Shown here: one piece after another, positions 48,137 to 60,147 of the stretch | Position numbering within the stretch: the first letter of the stretch is position 1 | Layout: the number at the start of each line of letters is the position of its first letter | Source: Leptospira licerasiae serovar Varillal str. VAR 010 | GTDB lineage: Bacteria; Spirochaetota; Leptospiria; Leptospirales; Leptospiraceae | Reading direction: 5' to 3' | Length of the DNA: 64,000 nucleotides | Assembly (NCBI RefSeq): GCF_000244755.1 | Contig: NZ_AHOO02000013.1 | Location: 62,001-126,000 of the forward strand | Made by a program: the position numbers and the translations under genes | The notes under the pieces: model-generated | What the model was told of the DNA's origin: nothing | The model's input: the letters and a program-made list of their open reading frames with translations, nothing else | Databases searched by the model: none

Positions 48137-49318
48137 GTGATACTTTTTTATTATCTATCTTCTATCCTCGGACTTCTCGCGGGAAATATGTTCAATTACA
48201 CCGCTATTATTCTTTCCCAGAGTATTTCCAGCTCGGATACATTTTCCGCTTATGTATTCTTCTTTGTATGTTTTCCATTACTGTTTTTAAGTTTTACCGC
48301 CGGAAGATTGTTGGATAAATATTCCAGAAAATGGCTGCTTGCAGCGGCCCAGATCTCGATGGCTTGCGGTTCCGGATTTGCCGCGCTGGCATTACATTTG
48401 GAATGGATATCTCCCGGTAAGCCGTATCTACTTCTTGTGTCCTCGGTTCTTTCCGGGATCGGGCTATCTTTCGTGATGCCGGGGCGATTTGCTATACTGG
48501 GTGATCTATTAGAACATTCTAAAATAGGAAAACATAGTGTTTGGTTGAACACTCTGGTTCTTTTCGGCTACGGTCTTGCCCCGTTGGTTGCCGGATATTT
48601 TAAGGAATACTTCTCCTTTAAATATGTTTTTATGAGCATTGGCTCAGCTTATGTTTTGAGTGTTTTCTTTTTAGTCCTGATCCCTGTGCAGATGAGGGAA
48701 AGAAGCCAGACTTCTTCCGGACCAGGGATCTCCGAGCTGGTTGCATATTTGAAAAATTCGCCGTTAGTATCTCAGTTCCTATTGCTTATGGGCGCAGTGG
48801 TACTGTTAGTGGGTCCAGTCCAGGTCCTTCTGCCTAAATACGCAAAAGAAATTTTGGGATTGAGCGAGGGACAAAGAGGAGCGTTACTTTCCGCTTTGGG
48901 GGTTGGGCTTGTGCTCGGGGGAGGAGTTACATTTCTTCTTCATGGTTTAAAGAAGAAGGGGCATATTCTTTTCGGATCCGCGCTTTTCAGTTGTTTTCTG
49001 TTTTCACTGATCCCTTTTCTTGCCGAAAGTCTGGTATTCACTGCGATTTGTTTTTTCATATTCGGGTTTATGACCGGCGTGATCATTACTCTCATTCCGG
49101 CGGGGATCCAACAAAATACCGAAAATCATATCAGAGGCAGGATACTTTCTCTTTATAGTCTAGTGTTTCTTTTGGTACCTGCATTCTCCGGAATTTTATC
49201 CGGTTTTTTTTCGGATCGGATCGGGATTCCTTCCACATTCGTTTGGTCCGGGTTTTTGGAAATGGGGGTCTTGGTCTATCTTAGCTGGAGAATGGACCAG
49301 GTGAGAAGTCATTATTAG
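48137..49318 (+). CDS. Major facilitator superfamily transporter
   Basis: 393 residues, GTG start. Twelve hydrophobic helices are visible. The loop 2-3 motif GRLLDKYSRKWLLA fits the MFS motif A (G-x-x-D-x-x-x-R-K). The second half repeats the pattern (GVGLVLGGGVTFLLHGLKKKGHILFG). It is likely an exporter of small molecules; the substrate cannot be assigned. The start has only a weak ribosome binding site. The intergenic repeat follows. Confidence 0.88.
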   Translation: MILFYYLSSILGLLAGNMFNYTAIILSQSISSSDTFSAYVFFFVCFPLLFLSFTAGRLLDKYSRKWLLAAAQISMACGSGFAALALHLEWISPGKPYLLLVSSVLSGIGLSFVMPGRFAILGDLLEHSKIGKHSVWLNTLVLFGYGLAPLVAGYFKEYFSFKYVFMSIGSAYVLSVFFLVLIPVQMRERSQTSSGPGISELVAYLKNSPLVSQFLLLMGAVVLLVGPVQVLLPKYAKEILGLSEGQRGALLSALGVGLVLGGGVTFLLHGLKKKGHILFGSALFSCFLFSLIPFLAESLVFTAICFFIFGFMTGVIITLIPAGIQQNTENHIRGRILSLYSLVFLLVPAFSGILSGFFSDRIGIPSTFVWSGFLEMGVLVYLSWRMDQVRSHY

Positions 49319-49582
49319 AGACACAGAGATTTGGAGAGGCACAGAGTTTTTGGCACACAGAGGCGCGGAGGCGCAGGGACACAAAGAGTTTGAGTTTAGT
49401 AAATTATAACTTACTTCTTACGTAGCCAGATATTCTAATTTTGCCGGATTTTCGATTTTCTCGCGCGAAGTCGTGAAAAGTAAAAGGTCTTTTAAAGACT
49501 AAACCAAAGAATCCTTTTTAACTTTGCAAGCTTTGCTACCCCCAAATATCCTCTGCATCTCCGCGGCTCTGCGTGGGAATTC
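49315..49582. repeat. Intergenic CTCTGCG-type inverted repeat, copy 3 (split)
   Basis: The left arm (49315-49390) has cacagag, gcacagag, cacacagagg and ggcgcaggg words. The right arm (49548-49580) reads atcctctgcatctccgcggc then tctgcgtggg. The arms are about 160 bp apart, unlike the compact copies near 2790 and 4728, because other sequence containing a short gtctttt-aaagac hairpin lies between. The dapA promoter must lie in or just after this element. Confidence 0.65.
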
Positions 49583-49644
49583 CTACAATCTGCCGCCCAG
49601 TAAAGAGGTTGCCAAATCGCCCAGGGATCAGGAATTTATATATT

Positions 49645-50529
49645 ATGTTTCAAGGCGTATTTACTGCCATTATTACTCCCTTCCGGAACGGAAAGATAGA
49701 CTATGATTCCTATTTTTCTCTTTTGGATAAACAGATCCAAGCGAGGGTAAGCGGAGTGGTGCCTTGCGGTACCACAGGCGAATCTCCCACTCTTTCTCAT
49801 GAAGAACACGCGGAACTGATCCGCGAAACGGTGAAACATGTCAAAAAACGCATTTTGGTCGTGGCTGGCACAGGTTCCAACTCGACTAGAGAGGCTGTGG
49901 AACTGACCGAGGCGGCTTGCAAGGATGGAGTGGACGGAATTCTACAAGTCAATCCGTATTATAATAAACCTACCCAAGAGGGTTTGTATCTTCATTTCAA
50001 AGAGATCGCGGATCATTCCTCCGTTCCTGTAATGTTGTACAATATTCCGGGCAGAACTTCCGTGAATTTATTGCCCGAAACAGTTCTTCGTCTTTCTGAA
50101 CATCCTAAGATCAGATCCATGAAAGAAGCAACGGGAGACTTAGGACAAATGTCCAAATTGATCTCTTTAGTCGGAGATAAGATGACTGTTCTTTCCGGAG
50201 ACGATAACCTGACTCTACCTCTTCTTTCTTTAGGTGGAAAAGGTGTGGTTTCCGTAATTTCTAATTTATTCCCGGAAAGTTTGGTGAATCTTGTGGAGTC
50301 CTTCCAAAAAGGGGACGTAGCCGCAGCGCAAAAGATCCATTATGATTTTATAGAATTATTCGCGTTAGCGTTTATAGAAACCAATCCAATCCCGATCAAA
50401 GCAGTCATGAGTTGGCATGGATTCTGTTCAGGTGAGATCCGTCTTCCTATGACTTCTCTGAGCGCAGGTCCTGGAGCGGATCGTTTGAAAAAAACGGTTT
50501 CCGATCTTTTAGCAAAAGGTTATAAATAA
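49645..50529 (+). CDS. dapA: 4-hydroxy-tetrahydrodipicolinate synthase
   Basis: ATG 49645 ([13 protein letters not shown]) gives the family-typical 294 residues; an upstream GTG at 49573 lies in the repeat. It condenses pyruvate with aspartate semialdehyde, the first committed step to diaminopimelate and lysine. Motifs are [25 protein letters not shown] and the Schiff-base Lys in SMKEATGDL. It is followed after 10 bp by dapB. Confidence 0.96.
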   Translation: MFQGVFTAIITPFRNGKIDYDSYFSLLDKQIQARVSGVVPCGTTGESPTLSHEEHAELIRETVKHVKKRILVVAGTGSNSTREAVELTEAACKDGVDGILQVNPYYNKPTQEGLYLHFKEIADHSSVPVMLYNIPGRTSVNLLPETVLRLSEHPKIRSMKEATGDLGQMSKLISLVGDKMTVLSGDDNLTLPLLSLGGKGVVSVISNLFPESLVNLVESFQKGDVAAAQKIHYDFIELFALAFIETNPIPIKAVMSWHGFCSGEIRLPMTSLSAGPGADRLKKTVSDLLAKGYK

Positions 50530-50539
50530 GGAATTCGAT

Positions 50540-51346
50540 TTGGCCCGCAAGAATCGTGTCGCAGTCATTGGCGCTTCCGGAAGAATGGGGAAGGCTATTA
50601 TCCAAGTTCTTTCCCAATCTAAAGTTTCGGAACTTTCCGCTGCGGTAGTAGGAAAGGGTTCCGTTTATTTGGGTTTGGATTCCGGTTTACATTCCGGACT
50701 CAAACAAAATGAAATTTTGTTTTCGGACGATCTTTCTAAATGTATTTCTGAGTCGGACACTGTAATCGATTTTTCTATTAGAGAAGTATTGTCGGACGTT
50801 CTTTCCGCTTGCAAAGAGTTCAAAAAACCTGTTGTGGTCGGGACGACCGGTCTTACGGAATCTCATAAGGAATTATTAAAAGAAACTTCTAAAATCATTC
50901 CGATCGTGTATTCTCCTAATATGTCGATTGGGGTGAATCTTCTTTTTAAACTGACTGAGATCGCTGCAAAAGTGATGGGAGATCTGGCGGATATAGAGAT
51001 CCAGGATATCCACCATCGTCATAAAAAAGATGCACCTTCCGGGACTGCAGAAAAACTAAAATCGATACTTTTAGAGACTCTTTCGAGAACGGAGTCAAAT
51101 ATTGTACACGGTCGTCATGGAATTCTTCCGGAAAGAGATCCTAAAGAAATAGGGATCCATACTCTTAGAGCGGGAGAAGTGATCGGGGATCATACTGTCT
51201 ATTTTTTCACTCCGGAAGAAAGAGTGGAAATTTCCCATAAGGCCCAGGACAGAAAAACATTCGCGGTCGGTTCCGTAAAAGCGGCCGAATTTTTGATCGG
51301 AAGAGAAAAAGGTCTCTACGATATGTTTTCCGTATTAGGATTATAA
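50540..51346 (+). CDS. dapB: 4-hydroxy-tetrahydrodipicolinate reductase
   Basis: 268 residues, TTG start with aagga upstream. NAD(P)H site [14 protein letters not shown] at the N terminus; catalytic block [26 protein letters not shown] and SPNMSIGVN as in the family. It performs the second step of the diaminopimelate branch and pairs with dapA in one operon. Confidence 0.96.
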   Translation: MARKNRVAVIGASGRMGKAIIQVLSQSKVSELSAAVVGKGSVYLGLDSGLHSGLKQNEILFSDDLSKCISESDTVIDFSIREVLSDVLSACKEFKKPVVVGTTGLTESHKELLKETSKIIPIVYSPNMSIGVNLLFKLTEIAAKVMGDLADIEIQDIHHRHKKDAPSGTAEKLKSILLETLSRTESNIVHGRHGILPERDPKEIGIHTLRAGEVIGDHTVYFFTPEERVEISHKAQDRKTFAVGSVKAAEFLIGREKGLYDMFSVLGL

Positions 51347-51356
51347 GGTTCTCGGG

Positions 51357-52196
51357 ATGGATTTTTTAAAAAACATCAGTTTATTCCAAAGTGATAAATT
51401 CGGGATCGTGATGGTCCTGGACATCCTGATCGTTAGTTTTTTAATCTATCAATTTTATTCCACCATCCGCAGGACAAGAGGGGTTCAGCTTCTCTTGGGG
51501 ATCGGTTTGATCTGGGTACTTGGGATCTTTGCCCAGACTTTGAATTTTGAACTTTTGGATTGGATTATAGACAATATCCGTCCTGCGCTTGTGTTCGCGA
51601 TCATTGTTCTTCTCCAACCGGAACTTCGTAAGATCACCGGGGACATGGCAAGGCTCCGATTGTTCCGCCCTTTCCTTTTAAAGACGGTAACGGATCTGGA
51701 CGAAATCGTAGAGGCTGCTAAGATCATGGCCAAAAATAAGACAGGATCCCTGATCGCGATCGTTAGAGAACATAGTCTAAAGGATATCGCGGAGCAGGCG
51801 GTCCAGTTGGACGCTATTCTCTCCACGAGTCTTCTTCTTACCATATTTAAAAAAAATACAGCGCTCCACGACGGAGCGGTAATCATAGAGCAGAACCGGA
51901 TCGCATGTGCGGGCGCATTCTTGCCGATGGCCCAAAATTTGGACGATGCTCGTATGGGAGCTAGACACAGAGCTGCACTCGGGATCGCGGAAGAATCGGA
52001 TGCAGTAGTAGTGGTCACCTCGGAAGAAACGGGAGAAATTTCAGTCTGCCACGACGGCGAAATGATCCATCCGGTCAAACCGATCGAATTAAAGAATCTT
52101 TTGAATACTATCCTACAGGAAAAGAAAGCGGCACCAGGAAGTCCAAACTCGGACAAAAAGACCGAGTCCGAAGAAAAGGAGGAGTCCAATGATTAA
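51357..52196 (+). CDS. cdaA: Diadenylate cyclase CdaA
   Basis: 279 residues. Three N-terminal membrane helices are followed by the DAC domain with Asp172 in [20 protein letters not shown] and the Arg-His-Arg motif at 203-205 ([20 protein letters not shown]). It joins two ATP into c-di-AMP, a messenger for osmotic and cell-wall control. The Lys/Glu-rich tail is likely disordered. It overlaps ybbR by 8 bp, the usual cdaA-cdaR arrangement. Confidence 0.96.
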   Translation: MDFLKNISLFQSDKFGIVMVLDILIVSFLIYQFYSTIRRTRGVQLLLGIGLIWVLGIFAQTLNFELLDWIIDNIRPALVFAIIVLLQPELRKITGDMARLRLFRPFLLKTVTDLDEIVEAAKIMAKNKTGSLIAIVREHSLKDIAEQAVQLDAILSTSLLLTIFKKNTALHDGAVIIEQNRIACAGAFLPMAQNLDDARMGARHRAALGIAEESDAVVVVTSEETGEISVCHDGEMIHPVKPIELKNLLNTILQEKKAAPGSPNSDKKTESEEKEESND

Positions 52197-53253
52197 GGCC
52201 CTCCTAAACAACTGGCAGGCAAAACTAGGTTCCGTAATTCTTGCCACATTATTCTATATTAATTTACAAAATTCTAAAATTCTCGTAAGAGAAGTAAATA
52301 TCAAGATAGAATATCCCAAGCTTAGCGGAGGCCTAATCATCGCTAAAGGATCGGACACTACTTTTCCGGTCAAGGTAGAAGGTGTTCGCGACTATGTGAA
52401 CTTCTACACTCCTTCCTTAAAAGCATATATTTCCCCTACAGATCTTCATCCTGGCGAGAATATAGTAAACGTGGTCCGTTTCGGGGGTACGACTCCCGGT
52501 TTAAGGATCTCTAAGATTCCTGGCAAGGAGAAGGTCAAGATCATAGTCGAGTCCAATGTGAGTAGGACACTTATAATCGAACCTAAACTAGTCGGAGATC
52601 CTCCTAAGGATTATATCAAGTCTTCTCATTTTGTGTCTCCCACTAGTCTGGTCGTTGTGGGAAATCCATCCGAGTTCGATAAGGTGGGAAGGTTAGTGAC
52701 TCTTCCTTCTATTTCCCTGAAGGATAAGACCAAAACATTCACGCAGAAATTTAAGGTCCCGGATCTTCCTTCCGGCCTAAGATACAGGGATAATATAAAA
52801 GAAGTTTCCGTAACGGTGAATATCGTAGCGGATTCTTCCACACCAGGAGAAAGTATAGTCTTAGGTGTTCCTGTAAAATGCCAGAATTTGGATAAAAATC
52901 TGGAAGCGGAATTTTCGGAGCAGGAAGTTTCCGTAAAACTACAATCTAGAACTCCTTTAAGAAGTATCCAGATCATAAAAGGTCTGAATGCGAGTGTGGT
53001 ATGTTCTCATAAATACGATCCCAAAACCAAAAAGATCCTTCCCGATGGTAAACCTGTGGTCGCAAAAATCCGTTTGGAAAAAGCGCCTAGTTTGAAGTCT
53101 GTAGAGATCCAGGGAGTTTTCCCGGATCGAATTTCCATTCTGTACAGAGTCCGTTCCGATATAGGATCAGGTGGAAATGGAAGCGAAGATGGGGGAGATG
53201 GAAACTCGGATCCGGGTTCGGAAGAACCTCTACCGGAGCCTGAGGAAGAATGA
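52189..53253 (+). CDS. ybbR: YbbR-domain protein (CdaR-like regulator of CdaA)
   Basis: 354 residues. One N-terminal membrane helix ([17 protein letters not shown]) anchors an extracytoplasmic chain of YbbR-like beta domains (for example [21 protein letters not shown] and [17 protein letters not shown]). The C-terminal 30 residues are Gly/Glu/Pro-rich and acidic. In Firmicutes the equivalent CdaR modulates CdaA. It overlaps cdaA and acpS. Confidence 0.88.
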   Translation: MIKALLNNWQAKLGSVILATLFYINLQNSKILVREVNIKIEYPKLSGGLIIAKGSDTTFPVKVEGVRDYVNFYTPSLKAYISPTDLHPGENIVNVVRFGGTTPGLRISKIPGKEKVKIIVESNVSRTLIIEPKLVGDPPKDYIKSSHFVSPTSLVVVGNPSEFDKVGRLVTLPSISLKDKTKTFTQKFKVPDLPSGLRYRDNIKEVSVTVNIVADSSTPGESIVLGVPVKCQNLDKNLEAEFSEQEVSVKLQSRTPLRSIQIIKGLNASVVCSHKYDPKTKKILPDGKPVVAKIRLEKAPSLKSVEIQGVFPDRISILYRVRSDIGSGGNGSEDGGDGNSDPGSEEPLPEPEEE

Positions 53254-53630
53254 AGATCACCGTAGGGAATGATATAGTAGAAAATTCCAGGATCAGAGAC
53301 TTACTCAATAAACATGGAGAAAGATTTCTGAAAAGAGTATTTTCCGAAACGGAGATTGCATACTGTTCCGGAAGAAAAGATCCGGTTCCTCATCTTAGCG
53401 GAAGATTTTGTGTCAAAGAAGCGTTCATCAAGGCGATAGAACCCGGGCATAAGGTAATCCTTGATATGAGAGAAATCGAACTTTTCGGGAAAGAATTCGG
53501 AAAAAAAGAATTGGTACTTCACGGAAAATCCAAAGAATTGTTCCTCGAGAAAGGCTATAGCGGTGTTTCCGTATCGATCAGCCATGCGGAAAATTATTCC
53601 ACTGCAATCGTCGTTCTCTATAAGGAGTGA
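53250..53630 (+). CDS. acpS: Holo-[acyl-carrier-protein] synthase
   Basis: 126 residues. It moves 4'-phosphopantetheine from CoA to acyl carrier protein. Mg-binding Asp8 in VGNDIVENSRI and Glu in GRFCVKEAFIKAI are in place, and the C terminus VSISHAENYSTAIVVL is typical. The ATG overlaps the ybbR stop (ATGA). Confidence 0.95.
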   Translation: MKITVGNDIVENSRIRDLLNKHGERFLKRVFSETEIAYCSGRKDPVPHLSGRFCVKEAFIKAIEPGHKVILDMREIELFGKEFGKKELVLHGKSKELFLEKGYSGVSVSISHAENYSTAIVVLYKE

Positions 53631-53636
53631 GCATCC

Positions 53637-53858
53637 ATGGTCACCGAGTCTTTTAAACAAACTCTGAAATTGTACGACGAAGGTCTCGCATTGTACAAGA
53701 ATAGAAAGTTCAAGGAAGCTTGGGAACTGTTCAAAAAGGCAGTAGAGATCACTCCGAACGACGGGCCTTCTAAAAAATATATAGGACGCTGCGAAGCATT
53801 TATCGCGAATCCTCCTCCAGAAGATTGGGATGGGGTTTTCGAGATGAAAACGAAATAA
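53637..53858 (+). CDS. Small TPR protein
   Basis: 73 residues that are little more than one TPR motif: LKLYDEGLALYKNRKFKEAWELFKKAVEITPND, then GPSKKYIGRCEAF. A strong aaggag site precedes it. It sits between acpS and a bactofilin gene and may be an adaptor for either. A 200-residue antisense frame overlaps it but is not credible. Confidence 0.82.
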   Translation: MVTESFKQTLKLYDEGLALYKNRKFKEAWELFKKAVEITPNDGPSKKYIGRCEAFIANPPPEDWDGVFEMKTK

Positions 53859-53867
53859 TCTGGTATC

Positions 53868-54251
53868 ATGTCAAAAAAAGCCTCAACCGCATCCAAACCA
53901 AGCCGCACTGTAACCGAATTCGGGACTATCTCCACTGTTTTAGGAAGAGAAACCCATTTTTCAGGAATTCTTAACTTCAAAAAACCTTTGGAGATCTCAG
54001 GTGAATTCCAAGGAGAAATAGAATCCGAAGGATTCCTATTAGTTAGCGAAGGAGCCAAGGTCAGAGCCAATATTAAAGCCGGGACTGTAATCGTTGGGGG
54101 AGAGATCACAGGCAACGTAATCGCAACCCAAAGATTGGAAATGCTTCCTAGTGGAAAAGTGAACGGAAACATCAAGACTGCAAAGCTGCAAATCGCGGAT
54201 GGAGTGATCTTCGAAGGCAACTGCGAAATGATCCTACCTAATAAGGATTGA
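53868..54251 (+). CDS. Bactofilin (second copy)
   Basis: 127 residues with the bactofilin beta-helix (FGTISTVLGRETHFSGILNFKKPLEISGEF, VRANIKAGTVIVGGEITGNVIATQRLEMLPSGKVNGNIKTAKLQI). It differs clearly from the copy at 26414, so this is an old paralogue rather than a recent duplicate. It follows the small TPR gene by 9 bp and likely forms cytoskeletal filaments at the inner membrane. Confidence 0.92.
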   Translation: MSKKASTASKPSRTVTEFGTISTVLGRETHFSGILNFKKPLEISGEFQGEIESEGFLLVSEGAKVRANIKAGTVIVGGEITGNVIATQRLEMLPSGKVNGNIKTAKLQIADGVIFEGNCEMILPNKD

Positions 54252-54300
54252 CCCTTCGGTCCGACCTGAAAAATTGGTATCTGCCAGCCCGAAACGACCT

Positions 54301-54534
54301 ATGGACGGCGGAAAAGCGGCCAAAATCGCATTAGCCATCTTTTTAGGAACCTTGGCCGGAGCCGTAGTCGGAGTAATCATCGACAACGTTTTTGGGGTCC
54401 ATATCCTCTCCGTCTACCTCTTACAAGAACCGGTTCGGCTGGAACTTTACGTAATTAAAGTCGAAGCACAAGTTACCCCTGCAAGTCTTTTGGGACTTGT
54501 GGCGACATTGTTCTTCGTACTAAAAAAGGGGTAA
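54301..54534 (+). CDS. DUF4321-like small membrane protein
   Basis: 77 residues from ATG 54301; TTG 54274 would add nine. Two membrane helices ([21 protein letters not shown] and [15 protein letters not shown]) flank a short amphipathic part ([17 protein letters not shown]), matching the layout of DUF4321 proteins. No function is known. It precedes rpsB by 7 bp. Confidence 0.7.
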   Translation: MDGGKAAKIALAIFLGTLAGAVVGVIIDNVFGVHILSVYLLQEPVRLELYVIKVEAQVTPASLLGLVATLFFVLKKG

Positions 54535-54541
54535 ACAACTC

Positions 54542-55423
54542 ATGTCAGTAATTTCCATGAAGAATTTACTGGAAACCGGAGTTCACTTCGGTCACCAGAC
54601 AAGAAAATGGAATCCGAAAATGGCACCGTATGTCTTCACTGCAAGAAACGGGATCCATATCATCGACCTTCAAAAAACCGTTCAAAAAGCTAAAGAAGCT
54701 TACGACGCATTGAAGAAGGTTACTTCCGAAGGAAAAAAAGTCCTATTCGTAGGAACTAAAAAACAAGCGAGAGGAGCGATCGAAAGAGAAGCACTCCGTT
54801 GTAATATGTTCTTCATCAATAACCGCTGGCCGGGCGGACTTTTAACCAACTGGAACACAGTTAAAAAATCCATCGCTCGTTTGAAAAAACTAGAGGGAAT
54901 GGAAACGGATAATAGCTTCGAAAAAGAAGTTAAAACTAAAAAAGAAATTCTATCTCTTCGTAGAGAATTAGATAAACTCCGCAAAACTTTGGGCGGGATC
55001 AAGGATATGAATAGCATTCCTGAAGTTCTTTTCGTGATCGATCCTAAGAAAGAAGAGATCGCAGTAAAAGAAGCTCGTAAACTTGGTCTTAAAATTTTCG
55101 CAGTGGTGGATACCAACTGTGATCCTGAGTTGATCGACTATCCAATCCCAGGTAACGACGACGCGATCCGTGCTATCTCCTTATTCCTCGAAACCATGTC
55201 TAACGCGGTAATCGAAGGAACAGGTGGAGTTGTAGAACAACCTCGCTTCAGCGAAGATTTGGATTCGGAAGCGCTTGCTCTTGAATACCAAGGTGAATAC
55301 GACGAAAGTGGTAAGTTCATTATGGACGAGGATCCAGTTAGCCCTAAAAAAGAGGAAGCTGCTGCTACTCCTGCTCCTGCGGTTGAATCTCCTGCTACTA
55401 TTGAAATCGATAAAGGCGAGTAA
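54542..55423 (+). CDS. rpsB: 30S ribosomal protein S2
   Basis: 293 residues. Start [29 protein letters not shown] is diagnostic, as are [34 protein letters not shown] and [23 protein letters not shown] low-complexity C-terminal extension of about 50 residues (Glu, Pro, Ala) is longer than in Escherichia coli. It heads the classic rpsB-tsf-pyrH-frr order. Confidence 0.98.
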   Translation: MSVISMKNLLETGVHFGHQTRKWNPKMAPYVFTARNGIHIIDLQKTVQKAKEAYDALKKVTSEGKKVLFVGTKKQARGAIEREALRCNMFFINNRWPGGLLTNWNTVKKSIARLKKLEGMETDNSFEKEVKTKKEILSLRRELDKLRKTLGGIKDMNSIPEVLFVIDPKKEEIAVKEARKLGLKIFAVVDTNCDPELIDYPIPGNDDAIRAISLFLETMSNAVIEGTGGVVEQPRFSEDLDSEALALEYQGEYDESGKFIMDEDPVSPKKEEAAATPAPAVESPATIEIDKGE

Positions 55424-55434
55424 GAGGGAAGATC

Positions 55435-56034
55435 ATGTCAGCATCTACTACCGACCTTATTAAGGAACTAAGAGACCGCACCGGTGCGGGATTGATGGAT
55501 TGTAAAAAAGCTCTTCAAGAGAACGGTAACGATCTAGACAAATCCGCAGATTGGTTGCGTGAAAAAGGGATCGCTAAGGCTGCTAAAAAAGCGGGCCGTG
55601 TAACAAAAGAAGGAAGAGCCGTTTCTTATATTCATGGAGACGGAAAGATCGGAGTTCTGCTTGAGCTCAACTCCGAGACTGACTTCGTTGCGCGTAACGA
55701 AGCTTTTGAAGCTTTGGGAAAAGAAATTTGCCTACAAATCGCGGCTATGGCTCCGTTATATGTAAGCGAAGACCAAGTCCCTGCAGAAGATATCGAGCGT
55801 GAAACTAAGGTTTTGGAAGCTCAATTAAAAGAAGAAGGTAAAAAACCTGAACAGATCGAAAAGATCATTCCAGGAAAGATCAAAAAGTATTACTCCGAAG
55901 TATGCCTTTTGAACCAAGCCTTCATCAAGGATAACGCTAAAACCGTTGACGATCTGGTTAAGGAATCCATCGCGAAATTCGGTGAAAATATCACCGTAGC
56001 TCGTTTTGCTCGTTTCCAGGTAGGCGGCGCGTAA
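55435..56034 (+). CDS. tsf: Translation elongation factor Ts
   Basis: 199 residues, the short bacterial form. DLIKELRDRTGAGLMDCKKAL (UBA-like) and LLELNSETDFVARNEAF (Tu-contacting core) are conserved; the C terminus has VCLLNQAFIKDNAKTVDDLV and ENITVARFARFQVGG. It recycles EF-Tu-GDP. Confidence 0.97.
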   Translation: MSASTTDLIKELRDRTGAGLMDCKKALQENGNDLDKSADWLREKGIAKAAKKAGRVTKEGRAVSYIHGDGKIGVLLELNSETDFVARNEAFEALGKEICLQIAAMAPLYVSEDQVPAEDIERETKVLEAQLKEEGKKPEQIEKIIPGKIKKYYSEVCLLNQAFIKDNAKTVDDLVKESIAKFGENITVARFARFQVGGA

Positions 56035-57334
<1,300 letters not shown>

Positions 57335-57336
57335 GC

Positions 57337-58062
57337 TTGGCTTCTTCCAAAAAAAAGATCCCCCGTCATGTGGCCGTCATCATGGACGGAAACGGAAGAT
57401 GGGCGACATCTAAAGGACTTTCCAGATCCGAAGGACATAGGGCGGGAGCGGATGCAATTGATCTTCTCATGGATTCCAGCCTTTCCTTAGGTTTGGAGGT
57501 AGTTTCTCTATACGCATTCTCCACAGAAAACTGGAAACGTCCGATCACTGAGATCAGATCCATATTCAATCTATTGGTGGAATTTATAGATTCCCGTTTG
57601 GACAAGATCCACGCCAAAGGTATCCGGATATTACATTCCGGTTCTAGAAAAAAGTTAAGTTCCTTAGTTTTATCTAAAATCGATCGGGCTGCGGAGATGA
57701 CCCGCAAAAACCGCAAATTAACCGTGAACTTTTGTTTGAATTACGGGTCTCAGGAAGAGATTTTAAGCGCGTTTTCCAGATTAGCGGAAGAAAGAAAGAA
57801 GAAGTCTATCTCCATCCAAAAACCGATCAGCGTGAAAGAACTCGAAAAATATTTGTATACGTACCCTCTTCCTGCGGTAGATTTATTGATTAGAACCGCT
57901 GGTGAGAGGAGATTATCCAATTTCCTTCTATGGCAATCCGCTTATGCGGAGCTTTTTTTTACGGAAAATCTTTGGCCTGATTTTGGAGACAAGGATCTGA
58001 GAGAGGCGCTGGATTGGTTCGCAAGAAGGACCCGAAAATTCGGAGGTTTAGAGAATGGGTGA
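57337..58062 (+). CDS. uppS: Isoprenyl (undecaprenyl) diphosphate synthase
   Basis: 241 residues, TTG start. cis-Prenyltransferase motifs are VAVIMDGNGRWATSKGLSRS, EGHRAGADAI, SLYAFSTENWKRP and RTAGERRLSNFLLWQSAYAELFF with LWPDF. It makes the C55 carrier lipid for peptidoglycan and O-antigen. It overlaps cdsA by 8 bp. Confidence 0.96.
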   Translation: MASSKKKIPRHVAVIMDGNGRWATSKGLSRSEGHRAGADAIDLLMDSSLSLGLEVVSLYAFSTENWKRPITEIRSIFNLLVEFIDSRLDKIHAKGIRILHSGSRKKLSSLVLSKIDRAAEMTRKNRKLTVNFCLNYGSQEEILSAFSRLAEERKKKSISIQKPISVKELEKYLYTYPLPAVDLLIRTAGERRLSNFLLWQSAYAELFFTENLWPDFGDKDLREALDWFARRTRKFGGLENG

Positions 58063-58969
58063 AACTACAAAAAGGATCCTTTCCGCGGCTGTGCTCGTGG
58101 CCCTCTACCTGTTCATGATCTTTTACAGGGATTTTTATTATTTGCAAACACTGGCCGTACTTCTTATCGGAGGAGTGATCGGTCTGACGGAATTTTACAG
58201 GCTTTCCGACAGAGGCCAGGACGGAAGGCCTTTCAAGGGGACCGGTATATTCTTCTTTATTATAATATTATTAATTTATTATTTTAGATTCGTAGCCTCC
58301 CAGAACAAGTTCGAACCGCCGATCTTTTTTCAGACACATTTCAAACTGTTTGTGCCTACATTTGATGCTGTAACATTCTCCTTTGTATTACTTTTCCTAT
58401 TCAGTTTCCTTCTCCAAATTTTGAGAAGACCTTTGGACGGAGCGATCTTTTCGGTTAGTTCCACTATCTTAGGAGTGGTTTACGCTGCGATCCCGCTTGG
58501 ACATTTACTTCTACTTTTGGGAATGAACGACGGGATCTATTACGTGTTCTTGGTTTCCGTCGCAACATTTATGACCGATGTAGGCGGATATTTCGGTGGA
58601 CGTTGGTTCGGAAGGAACCCGGCAGGGCTTGCGATCTCCCCCAAAAAGACATGGGAAGGTTATGTTTCCGGGATCATCGTTGCGATCGGTTCCGTATTTC
58701 TCCTGAATATTCTCTGGGAAAGAAGTACAGGGGTCGCACCCTTAGTTTTCGGTGCGGAAGTATTTTTAATTTCTTTAATTCTATCTTTAGTAGGGATTGT
58801 AGGGGACCTATTGGAATCCGCTATGAAAAGGGATGCTAAGGTAAAAGATTCCGGGAATTTGATACCGGGCCATGGTGGGATTTTAGACAGAGCGGACGCT
58901 TTACTTTTGACCGTCCCTATTCTTTATTTTTATCTACAGATCAAGCTTGCCTTGGGATTTCCGGTCTAA
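58055..58969 (+). CDS. cdsA: Phosphatidate cytidylyltransferase
   Basis: 304 residues with about eight membrane helices. The CDS signature is [25 protein letters not shown], with the upstream [27 protein letters not shown]. It makes CDP-diacylglycerol, the precursor of phospholipids. Overlap with uppS and an 8-bp gap to dxr mark one operon. Confidence 0.96.
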   Translation: MGETTKRILSAAVLVALYLFMIFYRDFYYLQTLAVLLIGGVIGLTEFYRLSDRGQDGRPFKGTGIFFFIIILLIYYFRFVASQNKFEPPIFFQTHFKLFVPTFDAVTFSFVLLFLFSFLLQILRRPLDGAIFSVSSTILGVVYAAIPLGHLLLLLGMNDGIYYVFLVSVATFMTDVGGYFGGRWFGRNPAGLAISPKKTWEGYVSGIIVAIGSVFLLNILWERSTGVAPLVFGAEVFLISLILSLVGIVGDLLESAMKRDAKVKDSGNLIPGHGGILDRADALLLTVPILYFYLQIKLALGFPV

Positions 58970-58977
58970 TTAAGAAT

Positions 58978-60147
58978 ATGAAAAGAGGCGTCTCTATACT
59001 GGGTGCCTCCGGATCGGTAGGAGAGTCTACTCTCAAAATACTCCGCCAATTTCCGGAAGAGTTTCGGTTAATATCCTTCAGCGTACATTCCAATTTGCAA
59101 AAAGCGGAATCTATCGCGAAGGAATTCCAACCGGATATTCTATGTATTAGTTCCGAATCCGCGGACAGAACTGTACTCGGAAACAAGATCGGAAACACGA
59201 AAATACTCTACGGACCTGAAAGTTTAGAAGAGATCGTTTCCGCTCCGGAAATAGAGACCGTAGTCACCGCAGTAGTAGGTGCAAGCGGGATACGTCCTAC
59301 CGTTGCCGCCATTCGAGCAGGCAAAAAAATAGGGATCGCAAACAAAGAAACTTTGGTAAGCTGCGGACCTTATATCAAAAGTTTATTAGAAAATTCTAAA
59401 TCATCACTTGTTCCGGTTGACTCGGAACACAACGCGCTTTTTCAACTTTTGGAAAATATGAAGAAGGATTCCCTGGAAAGGATCGTCCTGACAGCCTCCG
59501 GTGGACCTTTTCGTAAACTTCCCGTAGAAGATCTTCCAAAAGTAACGATAGAGCAGGCGTTAAAACATCCGACCTGGAATATGGGTCCAAAGATCACCAT
59601 CGATTCTGCCGGCATGATCAACAAAGGATTAGAAGTGATAGAGGCTCATTTTCTATTCGGATTTTCCTACGATAAGATAGGGGTGGTCATCCATCCTCAG
59701 AGTATTGCGCATGGTCTTGTGGAAACAAAGGATGGGGCAAGTTTCGTTTATGCTTCTTATCCTGATATGATCTTTCCGGTGGCGCATTCATTATATTATC
59801 CTAAAATAGTTCCTCAAGTTTTGAGATCTCATCCCGCGACATCATGGGGGAACTTGGAATTTTTAGAGCCCGATTTGGAAAGATATCCAGGTCTGGCTTT
59901 GGCGTATCAGGCGGGTAGAGCAGGGGGCGTAGCTCCTTCTATCTTTAATGCTTCTAACGAAGTAGCGGTTGAATTATTCTTGCAAGGTAAAATTCTTTTT
60001 ACGGAAATCCCGACGCTGATCCGGAATGTTCTGGAAAAAATCCCGAATTCATTTCCGAACGATCTGGAGGGATATGAAGAAGCGGATAGAAAGGCCAGAG
60101 AATTGGCCTTCCATTTCTCTAAAGATAAGGTAGTGCATTTATGTTAG
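58978..60147 (+). CDS. dxr: 1-deoxy-D-xylulose 5-phosphate reductoisomerase
   Basis: 389 residues. NADPH site [43 protein letters not shown] (metal Glu); substrate loop [35 protein letters not shown]. Second enzyme of the MEP isoprenoid pathway, feeding uppS. It overlaps rseP by 7 bp. Confidence 0.97.
   Translation: MKRGVSILGASGSVGESTLKILRQFPEEFRLISFSVHSNLQKAESIAKEFQPDILCISSESADRTVLGNKIGNTKILYGPESLEEIVSAPEIETVVTAVVGASGIRPTVAAIRAGKKIGIANKETLVSCGPYIKSLLENSKSSLVPVDSEHNALFQLLENMKKDSLERIVLTASGGPFRKLPVEDLPKVTIEQALKHPTWNMGPKITIDSAGMINKGLEVIEAHFLFGFSYDKIGVVIHPQSIAHGLVETKDGASFVYASYPDMIFPVAHSLYYPKIVPQVLRSHPATSWGNLEFLEPDLERYPGLALAYQAGRAGGVAPSIFNASNEVAVELFLQGKILFTEIPTLIRNVLEKIPNSFPNDLEGYEEADRKARELAFHFSKDKVVHLC

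Noticed and set aside
51485..52189. A 234-codon minus-strand frame across cdaA
   Set aside because: It lies fully antisense to an unmistakable diadenylate cyclase with intact motifs; its translation is Ser/Arg/Ile-biased without family features.
53618..54220. A 200-codon minus-strand frame across the TPR and bactofilin genes
   Set aside because: The plus strand encodes two recognisable proteins with good ribosome binding sites; the antisense product has no coherent domain.
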